In this document: positions 1 through 7,867 of the stretch, one piece after another
How the letters are laid out: every line of letters begins with the position of its first letter
Position numbering within the stretch: the stretch's first letter is position 1
Source: Hyalangium versicolor
GTDB taxonomy: Bacteria; Myxococcota; Myxococcia; Myxococcales; Myxococcaceae
Length of the DNA: 64,000 bases
Direction of reading: 5' to 3'
Assembly (NCBI RefSeq): GCF_020103695.1
Contig: NZ_JAHXBF010000013.1
Location: 248,001-312,000, forward strand
Notes under the pieces: generated by a model
What the model saw: the letters and a program-made list of their open reading frames with translations, nothing else
Told to the model about the DNA's origin: nothing
Databases searched by the model: none
Made by a program: the position numbers and the translations under genes

Positions 1-530
1 TGTTGAGTGAGCAGGTTCCCGACATGAGCGACATGCGCCGCGTTGGGAACCTGGGCCGTGTTGAGCAGATCCCTGAGAGCCGTGAGCTCGTAGAGCTTGA
101 ACTTCTTGAGCTCTGCGTTGGTCTTGGCCTTTTGGTTGAGCTGAGTGTTGTACGTGAGAAGCACCGTCGTCCAATTGGCCAGCGACTTGCGGCGAGCCGC
201 GCCGGAACTCTGGCTGACGAGCCCTGAGAGTTTGACAAAGACCTCGGCGAGGAGCTTCTGAGCTTGGCGAGCGGCCTTCCAGGTCGCGGTGTTGATCTTC
301 AGCGGGCCGATCTTCACCTCGATCTCGGCCGTGTTGTTCTTTTCGTGATCCGCGGCGACGGTGAGCAAATCGAGGCCGAGCTGGCGGTACTGCGGGTGGG
401 TGACAGCGAAGATGTCGTCGTAATCGATGTCCGCTCCCGCAACGAGACCCTTGGTCGGATCAGGCCGCCAACACTCGATTTTCATCTGCCGGAGTTCGTT
501 CTCAGAACCAATGTGGTACGTGTCTGGCAT
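1..530 (-). CDS. Unknown protein, 3' end cut by the window edge
   Basis: An open minus-strand frame starts at ATG 530 (protein begins MPDTYHIGSENELRQMK) and runs without a stop past position 1, giving at least 176 residues. The visible part is soluble, with many Lys, Glu and Asn; no signal peptide or membrane segment is seen. It has an acidic patch (GADIDYDDIF, about residues 31-40) and a Lys-rich helical stretch (about 130-150). I do not recognise the family. It diverges from the BP74-like gene at 705, leaving a 174-bp gap that must hold both promoters. Base composition is clearly lower in GC than in the respiratory genes further right, matching the rest of the 1-3240 accessory patch. Confidence 0.6.
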   Translation of the reverse strand, partial: MPDTYHIGSENELRQMKIECWRPDPTKGLVAGADIDYDDIFAVTHPQYRQLGLDLLTVAADHEKNNTAEIEVKIGPLKINTATWKAARQAQKLLAEVFVKLSGLVSQSSGAARRKSLANWTTVLLTYNTQLNQKAKTNAELKKFKLYELTALRDLLNTAQVPNAAHVAHVGNLLTQ

Positions 531-704
531 GCCAGGACCTACCTTCGGGTGCCGTCGCAAGAAGCGCCTGCGAATGTAGCATGGGCTGGGCCTCAAGGTG
601 CGTCCGCTGTCAGATTGCGAGAAGACCCAGAAAAAAGAGCTGTGGAGATCCAGGCACGACTCTGGATTCAACCTCCTTCACACAACCCACCCAGGAGGTT
701 TTCC

Positions 705-1055
705 ATGGCAACTTCCGTTCGTTTCGCCTTCACGCAGCCCAGCTCCCCCGGGACGGAGTTCATCATCGAACTCACCGATGACAACACGATTGCCCAGGCG
801 CGCCGGATTCTCTCCGGTGAGGAGAAGAATGAAATCCATGTGCATGGCCGGATCATCAAGCGGTCCGTGCCCTACAATCCGAGGTTCTCGTTCCACCTCG
901 ACCCGTCCACCATCCGGTTCTTCGCGGTTGCCATCGAGGTCTGCGATGCGAACATGGTGTACGTCGAGGATCACCTGGACGAGGCCGGCGGCGCGTTCCT
1001 CCCGGGTGGCCACTGGTGCCCGTGGGATTCCAAGTTGACGCGTGAATTGACCTGA
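705..1055 (+). CDS. BP74-like N-terminal domain protein
   Basis: The protein has 116 residues and consists of one domain. I match it from memory to the BP74 N-terminal-like family (related to the Dictyostelium calcium-dependent adhesion/BP74 proteins; bacterial copies occur in streptomycetes and myxobacteria). The recognisable parts are the opening beta-strand FTQPSSPGTEFIIELTD, the helix IAQARRILSGEE, and the C-terminal signature IEVCDANMVYVEDHLDE followed by a Gly-rich turn and HWCPW. The start at 705 is chosen because AGGAGG lies at 693-698; the same frame is open back to 264 but has no ribosome site there. No signal peptide is seen. The biochemical role in bacteria is not known; a calcium- or ligand-binding role would be inference. 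Confidence 0.7.
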   Translation: MATSVRFAFTQPSSPGTEFIIELTDDNTIAQARRILSGEEKNEIHVHGRIIKRSVPYNPRFSFHLDPSTIRFFAVAIEVCDANMVYVEDHLDEAGGAFLPGGHWCPWDSKLTRELT

Positions 1056-1143
1056 CGCCCGCGCTCTGGCGCGAAGGTCCGAGGGCTCGGGTGAGCACCG
1101 CCTGGGCCCTCTTGTTGTTGGAGCTGCTCCAACTGCTCATGTC

Positions 1144-1433
1144 TCACCGCTTCAAGACGATCTTGGCCTTGGAGGTAGAACTGCTCGAGATCAGCCGCAC
1201 GGTGTTGCGATCCGGCATTGTGAGTGTGAAGCCTCCGCCCAGGGAGACCCGCGTTCGGCCGTTGCCGCCGATGCCGCCTGCCCTCCAACCGCAGTGATGG
1301 TTCCTGCGTAGCCCCCAAGTGCTTCGAAGAAGATGTCCGCAGGATCCGTCACGGTCGAGGCCACAGTCCGCGACAAGGCCACGATGACGACCTCGGCACG
1401 GGCTGGGGCGCGCGGTGGCTGCTTCCTCGTCAT
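1144..1433 (-). pseudogene. Small (~96 codon) gene interrupted by a frame change
   Basis: ATG 1433 follows an AGGGGAT ribosome-site-like stretch and opens a frame beginning MTRKQPPRAPARAEVVIVAL and continuing through DPADIFFEALGGYAGTIT. That frame loses coding character near 1285, while the frame one base over continues with GGFTLTMPDRNTVRLISSSS and stops at 1144 after SKAKIVLKR. Joined, the two halves give one plausible protein of about 96 residues, so the annotation is a gene with a single-base change or sequencing error near 1270-1290. I do not recognise the family. It is divergent from the 567-residue gene at 1538 and shares its lower GC. Nothing else is seen in the rest of the 1056-1537 stretch. 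Confidence 0.4.
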
Positions 1434-1537
1434 GGTATCCCCTGGCATGCTTGGTGGACCCACAGTATCCCGCGTCACCTCCCTGTCTCGCACCCACCAT
1501 TGCCAGGTGCTCTGGCAATCCACCGACGAGGATGCCG

Positions 1538-3241
1538 ATGAAGTGTGCCAACAGCGGCTGCTATAACCGGGCGCGCAAGAACAACAAGTACTGCGATCGG
1601 TGTTGGCAGCGGCACCAGAAGTCTGAATTTCCCCTGGAGCAATCGCGGAGAGATATCGAGCGCCTCCGCGGATCCTCGGGGCACTTCGTTCGTGCCTCCT
1701 CCGTGGAGGTGGAGCGCGAGCCGCCGCCGTTCTTCAAGGACACTCCGCGCTACCAGCAGCAGCAGGAACGGCGTTCGCTCCTCGAACGGTCGCGCCAATC
1801 GCCCGAGTCGGTGCGCATCCGCGAGCGGAGCAGCTCACCGGTTCGGGAGCGGAAGAGGCGGCGTATTGACGATGAGGGCTCGAAACAGAAGGGGGGCTCG
1901 TCCTTCCCTTCGTTCGAGATCTCCAAAGAGTCCAGGCGCTCGCGCGTCGAGCTGCCGATCCTGTTCGTCCCTTTCGAGGGCAACTTCAGCAATCGAATGA
2001 TGGGCGGCTACGAGAAGAAGGGCAACCAGACCTCTTCGATCGTGGAGGGAGGGGGCGGTTCTTTCGTCATCCATCAAGGCCGGCGAACCATCGACGAAGG
2101 CGACATGTCTTCCTCCGTCGGGTCGAGCTCTCATTGGACCGGCATGAAGGGTGAAGTCACGAAGAGGGAGCTCTTCGGCAGCAACAAGAAGAGCGTCAGC
2201 AGTCGGCTCTCGCAGGAGAAGACGAGCACGGATCGGTTCTTCGAGATGGTCGTCATGGCTGCCTACGTGCTCGACTCCGCCGCGTGGCGCTACCGGTTCA
2301 GCTCGACGCAGCGCAGCTCGAAGTGCAAGGGGAGCAGCTTCACCGAGACGTGGCTGTTGATCTCGGAGCGTTCATCCACGCCGGAGTTCACCATCGCGTG
2401 TGTCCACTTGAGCTCCAAGTACACAACCGTGCGGACCGACAACATGGAGTCGATCCTGAATGAGGTGCTCGTATTCGCGCGGACGAAAGGCGTGCACGCC
2501 CTGATTGGGGATTTCAATCTGAACACCTACGGTGTGCACGGAGGCTCATTCTCGGTGTCGAACGAGTTCATCATGGAGAAGCAGAAGCTCTCCATGAAGA
2601 CAACCTTCGGCACTTCCAACGGCGGTGGTGACAGCGTGTACATGGGCGGGATGATCTGTGACTCGCGAGTGTCCTTCCGCCCGACGCTCACCACCACCGG
2701 GTGCTGCGCCGTTCCGCCGTGGTTCCAGTTCGACTCGTGGGAGGGCGAGGTCTTCAGCGACCACCACTCGCTCTATGGCCGCTACGTGTTCTATGGCGAG
2801 GAGCGCGTTCGACAGCCGTCGAACGAGGCTGGAGGCGACTGCTCCTTCGTCGCGCTGCGAGCCAGGCTCGGTTTGACCGAAGGCGTCGACGCGCTGCGTC
2901 GGCGCATCATTGACGGCATCACGAATGACGTGGTGGCCAACACCCATCTCGCCGGGCCGCGCTCCATCCTCGTGCAGCGTCCCAACTCGGACTCCGCGGT
3001 CCCTGTCTGGTGCACCTCAATGAGGGCGTACCTGACCGAGATGCGTAAACCCGGGAGGTGGATGGAAGACACGCTCCTGCCCTACGTCGCCGTGTATCTG
3101 CGGTGCAGGATCATCGTTCAGTACGGCGACCACCACGCCGTCTTCGGCGTCGATGGCGGCCGGGACGAGGGCACTGGCTTCATCTGGCCGGAGGGGACAG
3201 ACATCTTCATGAACTGCCAGGGGAACCACTTCTGGTTGTGA
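1538..3241 (+). CDS. Zinc-motif / EEP-like nuclease / OTU-like protease multidomain protein
   Basis: 567 residues. The N terminus carries a compact Cys4 motif (C3, C8, C19, C22). Residues 30-135 are Ser/Arg/Glu-rich and disordered, with a basic nuclear-localisation-like run RERKRRRI (103-110). Residues about 137-420 resemble the endonuclease/exonuclease/phosphatase fold: ACVHLSS (287-293), IGDFNLN (323-329, the family D-x-N) and FSDHHSL (406-412, the family SDH). Residues 430-567 resemble an OTU cysteine protease: GGDCSFVAL (432-440, Cys435), a WMEDTLLPYVAVYLRCRIIV segment, and a closing GNHFWL with His564. Start 1538 is preferred over 1532 because CGAGG lies six bases upstream. No signal peptide. 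The domain calls come from motif reading. Role unknown; a delivered or intracellular effector acting on nucleic acid and ubiquitin-like substrates is inference. Confidence 0.65.
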   Translation: MKCANSGCYNRARKNNKYCDRCWQRHQKSEFPLEQSRRDIERLRGSSGHFVRASSVEVEREPPPFFKDTPRYQQQQERRSLLERSRQSPESVRIRERSSSPVRERKRRRIDDEGSKQKGGSSFPSFEISKESRRSRVELPILFVPFEGNFSNRMMGGYEKKGNQTSSIVEGGGGSFVIHQGRRTIDEGDMSSSVGSSSHWTGMKGEVTKRELFGSNKKSVSSRLSQEKTSTDRFFEMVVMAAYVLDSAAWRYRFSSTQRSSKCKGSSFTETWLLISERSSTPEFTIACVHLSSKYTTVRTDNMESILNEVLVFARTKGVHALIGDFNLNTYGVHGGSFSVSNEFIMEKQKLSMKTTFGTSNGGGDSVYMGGMICDSRVSFRPTLTTTGCCAVPPWFQFDSWEGEVFSDHHSLYGRYVFYGEERVRQPSNEAGGDCSFVALRARLGLTEGVDALRRRIIDGITNDVVANTHLAGPRSILVQRPNSDSAVPVWCTSMRAYLTEMRKPGRWMEDTLLPYVAVYLRCRIIVQYGDHHAVFGVDGGRDEGTGFIWPEGTDIFMNCQGNHFWL

Positions 3242-3249
3242 GGAGTGCC

Positions 3250-4824
3250 TCAAGGAACTCTGGTGACGAAGTGGGGGGAGCGGAGGACCTCAGGCAGAGT
3301 CTCGTCATGGGAGTCCGACCGGAGCCGGAAGAAGCGCATCTGCTGCCGCAGGGCTTCGGCTTGTGCTTTCAGCTCCTCCGCCGTGGAGGACAGCTCCTCC
3401 GCCGCGGAGGCGTTGCGCTGGGTGACGTGATCAATCTGCCGCATCGTGTCGCTGAGCTGGCCGACGTTCATGGCCTGTTCCTTGCTGGCCGATGAGACCA
3501 CCTGCACGAGCTTCGTCGTCGTTTGGATGGAGGGCACCAGTTCCTCCAGCATCTCTCCGGAGCGCAGGGCCACTTTCACGCTGGAGCTGGCGAGCACTCC
3601 AATCTCCTGGGCCGCTTTCCGGCTGCGCTCGGCGAGCTTGCGCACCTCGGTGGCGACCACCGCGAAGCCTCGGCCGTGATCGCCAGCGCGCGCCGCCTCG
3701 ATGGCGGCATTCAGCGCGAGCAGGTGGGTCTGGTACGCGATCTCTTCCACGATGGAGATCTTCTCCGTGATGGAGTCCATCGCCGAGACGGTCTGTCCCA
3801 CTGCCTGCCCGCTCCTCTCCGCGTCCCGGGCGCCCGCGAGCGCCATCTGCTCCAACTGGCGGCTGGTCTCCGCGGTCCGGGCGATGGAGTCATTGAACTG
3901 CTGGATGTTGGAGGTGGTCTCCTCCATCGAAGCGGCCTGGGTGCTCGTCCCCTGGGACAGGGCCAGCGCCGCGGACGAGACCTGCTCGGAGGCGGAGGTG
4001 AGGGCCTGCGTCGCGGAGCGTGCCTCGCTGATGACATCGGTGAGCCGGAGGACCATCTCCTTCATTCCCGCCATCATCTGACCCGGCTCGTCCTTTCCTC
4101 GGGGCGTGATGGTGACGGTCAGGTCTCCCGAGGCCAGTTGACGGGTGAGCTGCACCGCCTGGGCCAGGGGTTGGCGGATGCTCCGCGCCAACAGGGTGCT
4201 GAAAAGCAGCGCGACGAACACGCTCGCACTCCCGCCTCCCACCAGCACCCGGTACATGTCCGCCTCCAAGGTCGCTGTCTTCTGGCGCCGCTGCGCGAGC
4301 AGCGCGAACTCCTCTGCCTCGATCGCATCGCTGACGGTTCGCAGCTGGTCCATGTACTGCTTCCCCCGAGCCTCTTTCACCTGCGAGATGAGGCTGGAGT
4401 GCTCCGCCCGGCCCGCCGTTACCTCTCGCCGGAGCGCCAGCATGGGCTCGAGATAGGAGGTGAGCCATTGCTGGTTGAGCTCCATCAGCTGCCGGATTCG
4501 CCCTTGCTGATGCGGATTGTCCTGGGTCAGGCCATGGGCATTGGCCAGGTGCTCATTGAAGGCCGCGCGGCCCTGGGTGAGCGGTTCGAGGAATGTCTCG
4601 TCGCCGGTGAGCAGGAAGCCTCGCTCTCCCGTCTCGCGATCCACCGCGCTCTTCATCATCCCCCGGACTTCGAGCAGCACCTCGAAGGTGTGGGTGTCCA
4701 GGGCGCTGGCCTTTTCGAGGCGGGAGAAGCTGGAGTAGGACGCCCAGACCAGAGAGAGCAGGAGCAGCACCAGCGTTCCGAACCCCACCTGCAGTTTGCG
4801 CGCAATGCTCACGTTTTGAAGCAC
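3250..4824 (-). CDS. Methyl-accepting chemotaxis protein (CHASE3-HAMP-MA)
   Basis: 524-residue transmembrane chemoreceptor that would signal through CheA/CheW. There is an N-terminal membrane helix (about 10-30). The periplasmic CHASE3-like domain has the diagnostic ETGERGFLLTG near 64-74. A second membrane helix lies at 192-213, followed by HAMP (about 211-263) and a long coiled-coil signalling domain whose hairpin tip reads LLALNAAIEAARAG with GRGFAVVATEVRKLAERS. There is no C-terminal CheR-tethering pentapeptide. The start is GTG 4824 behind AAGGAGGG. It ends eight bases from the stop of the convergent gene at 3241. CHASE3 ligands are unknown in general, so the stimulus cannot be named. 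No che genes are adjacent, so it is probably an orphan receptor. Confidence 0.93.
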   Translation of the reverse strand: MLQNVSIARKLQVGFGTLVLLLLSLVWASYSSFSRLEKASALDTHTFEVLLEVRGMMKSAVDRETGERGFLLTGDETFLEPLTQGRAAFNEHLANAHGLTQDNPHQQGRIRQLMELNQQWLTSYLEPMLALRREVTAGRAEHSSLISQVKEARGKQYMDQLRTVSDAIEAEEFALLAQRRQKTATLEADMYRVLVGGGSASVFVALLFSTLLARSIRQPLAQAVQLTRQLASGDLTVTITPRGKDEPGQMMAGMKEMVLRLTDVISEARSATQALTSASEQVSSAALALSQGTSTQAASMEETTSNIQQFNDSIARTAETSRQLEQMALAGARDAERSGQAVGQTVSAMDSITEKISIVEEIAYQTHLLALNAAIEAARAGDHGRGFAVVATEVRKLAERSRKAAQEIGVLASSSVKVALRSGEMLEELVPSIQTTTKLVQVVSSASKEQAMNVGQLSDTMRQIDHVTQRNASAAEELSSTAEELKAQAEALRQQMRFFRLRSDSHDETLPEVLRSPHFVTRVP

Positions 4825-4930
4825 GACCCCTCCTTCGTGCGTGGAGGGGGAATTGAGCAGAGGTGCGGCCGGATGTCTTCTGTTACCTCAGGCCTTTCTG
4901 GCTCCGGGTGCTCTCTGCGTGAAGTGCTCT

Positions 4931-6163
4931 TCAGCCTGGAGCGAAGGAGGGAAATCCCGTCCGGGCGCGCACGGCATACGAGTGAAGGAGCTTTTTCTCT
5001 CCGCTCCGAAGCAGGATGCAGTTGCGCGCGTTGGGCGAGAGCGTCTCTTCCCGGAGGAGCCGCTCATCTTCTTCGAGCGAGGTGGGGTAGCCGGCCAGCC
5101 GTCTCTCGCAGCCGGTGGCGAAGGCGGTGCGGAGCCTCTCCTCGTTGCGCTGGCTCAGCGGCGCCCTCGCGTGGGCGAGCGCATCGGGTGCGGTCTCGAG
5201 CACGGCGAGCTCCTCGGCCTCCGCCTGGGCCACCCGCAGGAAGGCGAACAGCGGCTCCATGACCTCGGCATCGTAGGTGCGTGACAGCTTGAAGGAGCGC
5301 TGCTCATCCGGCGTGGAGAGCCCCAGCAGCCGCTGCTTCTTCGCGGTGAAGGGATCCCCCGGAGGGATGCCCAGGAGCAGCAGCACCTCGTCGTGCGCGT
5401 TGTCCTCGTGCACGTACCCGTACTGGAGCAGGAGGCTCAAGTTGCTCTTGTTGCCATAGGTCGTGTGGAGCTCCTGGCCTGCCGCCACGGCGTCTACGCT
5501 CTTCACCTGGAAGCACTGCTCCTCCTCCAGCCAGGCCCAGGGGCTGTCCCACGGCCTGCCGTCGTTGATCATGTCCACCAGTGGCACCAGACACGAGCCG
5601 TGGGAGCCGCTCCGCGTCATGGTGAAGGTGCGCGTGACCACCGCGAAGTGCGCCCAGACGAACGCGTCGAAGGTGAAGCGGTTGAACCCGGGGACGTGCT
5701 GGCTCAGGTGCACGTACCGCTCCGCGACGAGCCGCTGCTGAATCCCGACCATCCCGGCCAGGAAGGAGCCTTGCAGCAGCGCGAGCTCATGCTCCTCGAA
5801 GAAGAATGGGTGGGAGGGGAAGGCCGTGGGCAGCATGTCCAGGAAGGGCTTCCAGAAGGAGTCCTCCCCGCGCTCCCGCTCCTGGAGGAGGAAGGCGGAC
5901 AGGTATGTCCGCTCCTCGTCGAGTTGGGCGTGGTCATCGAGGAGTCGGCCGATCTCGGAGGCCCGTACGTCCTCGACTGTCAGCACGTGGCTGCGTGGAA
6001 TGCGCAGGAGCGTCTCGCCTGGAGCGATGTCGGCCAGGGCGCGAACGCCCCGTTCGGCTCCCTCCGGGGTGACGATGTGGATCTTGGAGATCCGGGCTCC
6101 GCTCTGCTCGAGCCAGCGGAGGAACCTGGAGACCCCCGCGTCCTCTTCTGGATGCGTACCCAT
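4931..6163 (-). CDS. SET-domain protein (Rubisco-LSMT/SETD3-like)
   Basis: 410 residues. The order of motifs fits the class of SET methyltransferases that carry a Rubisco-LSMT substrate-binding C-terminal domain: RGVRALADIAPGETLLRIPR (N-SET, about 38-57), a helical insert (about 75-165), PLVDMINDGRPW, then VAAGQELHTTYGNKSNLSLL with the invariant Tyr-Gly, followed by an all-helical tail. The usual Asn-His of the NH motif is Asn-Asp here, so S-adenosylmethionine binding may be altered. Such proteins normally methylate lysine or histidine on proteins; the bacterial target is unknown. It sits alone between the chemoreceptor and the ATPase operon, separated from the latter by 75 bases. GC matches the chromosome average. 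Confidence 0.85.
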   Translation of the reverse strand: MGTHPEEDAGVSRFLRWLEQSGARISKIHIVTPEGAERGVRALADIAPGETLLRIPRSHVLTVEDVRASEIGRLLDDHAQLDEERTYLSAFLLQERERGEDSFWKPFLDMLPTAFPSHPFFFEEHELALLQGSFLAGMVGIQQRLVAERYVHLSQHVPGFNRFTFDAFVWAHFAVVTRTFTMTRSGSHGSCLVPLVDMINDGRPWDSPWAWLEEEQCFQVKSVDAVAAGQELHTTYGNKSNLSLLLQYGYVHEDNAHDEVLLLLGIPPGDPFTAKKQRLLGLSTPDEQRSFKLSRTYDAEVMEPLFAFLRVAQAEAEELAVLETAPDALAHARAPLSQRNEERLRTAFATGCERRLAGYPTSLEEDERLLREETLSPNARNCILLRSGEKKLLHSYAVRARTGFPSFAPG

Positions 6164-6238
6164 GGGAGGTGCTCATTCTAGCCGCTCTCGGCGGTTCCAG
6201 GTGGCTAAGGATTCTTGCGCTTCTGACCGCGTATTTCT

Positions 6239-7867
6239 TCAGCGAGGCGCGGAATCTTTGCCAGACTTGCTCAACTCCGCCTTCCGCCACTGTTTCTCAG
6301 CTTCAATGAGTTCCTCCACCATTGGGTGCAACTCTGGCGGTATCTGGCCGAGAATCTGCTGCAAACGAGCATTGGCGCCGGGCTCCTCAAGAGAGGCAGT
6401 CGCCAGCGCGTCTGCGACAAGCAAGTGAAGCTGGATTGTGCCAGCCTTTGTGGGTGCCAACCTTTTTTGCTCAGCCGCCATGAGCCAGCGTTTGATCTTC
6501 TTGGTGCCAGCTATTGAATATAATTCAGACGGGTTTGATAGGAAGCCCTCTATGAACGTCTCTTCAGCGTGCTCGGGCATTTCTATCGAGTGCACGGCAG
6601 CTTCAACATCTTCGTACTTGCTCTGAGCCATGAGCCCTTTGAGAACGGTGGCTGTGTCGCGCAGTTCGGTGGCGCTGTAGAGGTAGGCGAGGAGATTGAC
6701 GAGCGGCTCCAGCAGCATGCGGCCCTTGCGGTATTGATACCAGAGTCGGAACAAGCCCTCGGAGATGCCGTAGACCGTGCCCTTGCCTCCCGAGCCGTGG
6801 GTCACCTCGACGTGTCCGTCCTGCAGGAGCCGTGACATCAGCGTCGAGAGGGAGCGCTCCGGGAGCCGACTCTTCTCGGCGATCTCCTTGAGCGTGAGAT
6901 TCTTCGGCGCCAGGGCCATGACGGTCACGATGGCGCGCTCGCGCGGCGCGAGCTTGCTCAGCCGAGCCTCGAAATAGGCCGTTTGTGCGTCGAGGAGCGC
7001 TCGTAAATCCTCCACGAGCGGTTGGATGCCTGCCTTGTCCCGCATCACCTCGAAGGCCATCACGAGGGAACGTGGCAGTCCTCCCGTCAACTGGTGGATC
7101 ACCTTCCGCCGGAGGGCCGCATCAGGCCCATCGCCTAGCAAACCCTCCATGCCCTTGCGTTCCGTCAACTCGGCGATTTTGCCGAAGACGCTACTGACCT
7201 CCTCCACGGTCAGCGGCTTGAGGGTTCTCTCCTTGAACTGGTTGTAGAGCGGCTCCTTGGGATTTGTCAGCGCCGACATGTACTTCGTCGGCGTCGTGCT
7301 GATGAACAGGAAGTGGGCATCGTGCAGAAGCAATGACCGGAGCTGCCGGAGCTGAGTCTTGCGCTCCTTGGGCGCAAAGCCCTCCAGTAGCGCGTCCAGG
7401 TTCTCCATGAGGATGAGCAGGATCTTCCCCTGCCGGGTCGACTCTTCCCCAAGGAGCGTGGAGAGTTCCTGGAAGAATCCCTCCTCGTCTCCCGTCCCCG
7501 AGAGCTCGCGCAGCTTTTCCAGGAGGCTTGAATCCGGCACCGCCTCGATGAGGCGCTCGGCGATGCGCTCGAGGAGCGTCGCGGGAGAATAGACCTCGTA
7601 GACGTCTGCCTCGCCCAGCCAGAGGGGAAGGTATGCCCTGGATAGCTCCGGCTCATTGCGGACCCGGTGGTGGATGATGCCCGTCAGGTGCGTCTTGCCC
7701 ATCCCTCGCGGTCCGCGGATGAGCCAGTGCTGACGCGTCTGGCCTCGGGCCTGCTCCTGGAGATTGCTGAGGATCTCCTTCAGCAGTGGTTCTCGCCCGA
7801 CGAGCATCGCCTCGAGCTGCTCTGGCGGTGTAGCTCGGGGGTTGTACAGGGAGACATGGGGGCTCAT
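6239..7867 (-). CDS. ATPase with C-terminal winged helix, third gene of RelA-like/ATPase operon
   Basis: 542 residues. P-loop RGPRGMGKTHL (Walker A 52-59); Walker B-like strand ILLILMENLDAL (about 149-160), in which the usual acidic pair is Glu-Asn-x-Asp; sensor-like strand FLFISTTPT. Residues 306-370 form a winged helix (LTLKEIAEKSRLPERSLSTL then DGHVEV and a wing), followed by GLFRLWYQYR, a motif shared with archaeal-type ATPases. The remaining ~160 residues are helical and unclassified. Its start codon overlaps the preceding stop by four bases (7864-7867), so translation is coupled. The 3' third (about 6250-6650) is visibly lower in GC than the ATPase core, suggesting a fused or exchanged C-terminal domain. 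Role unknown; sensing or regulation is inferred. Confidence 0.75.
   Translation of the reverse strand: MSPHVSLYNPRATPPEQLEAMLVGREPLLKEILSNLQEQARGQTRQHWLIRGPRGMGKTHLTGIIHHRVRNEPELSRAYLPLWLGEADVYEVYSPATLLERIAERLIEAVPDSSLLEKLRELSGTGDEEGFFQELSTLLGEESTRQGKILLILMENLDALLEGFAPKERKTQLRQLRSLLLHDAHFLFISTTPTKYMSALTNPKEPLYNQFKERTLKPLTVEEVSSVFGKIAELTERKGMEGLLGDGPDAALRRKVIHQLTGGLPRSLVMAFEVMRDKAGIQPLVEDLRALLDAQTAYFEARLSKLAPRERAIVTVMALAPKNLTLKEIAEKSRLPERSLSTLMSRLLQDGHVEVTHGSGGKGTVYGISEGLFRLWYQYRKGRMLLEPLVNLLAYLYSATELRDTATVLKGLMAQSKYEDVEAAVHSIEMPEHAEETFIEGFLSNPSELYSIAGTKKIKRWLMAAEQKRLAPTKAGTIQLHLLVADALATASLEEPGANARLQQILGQIPPELHPMVEELIEAEKQWRKAELSKSGKDSAPR

Noticed and set aside
264..704. N-terminal extension of the BP74-like protein
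   Set aside because: No ribosome site at 264; it overlaps the divergent gene, while AGGAGG precedes ATG 705.
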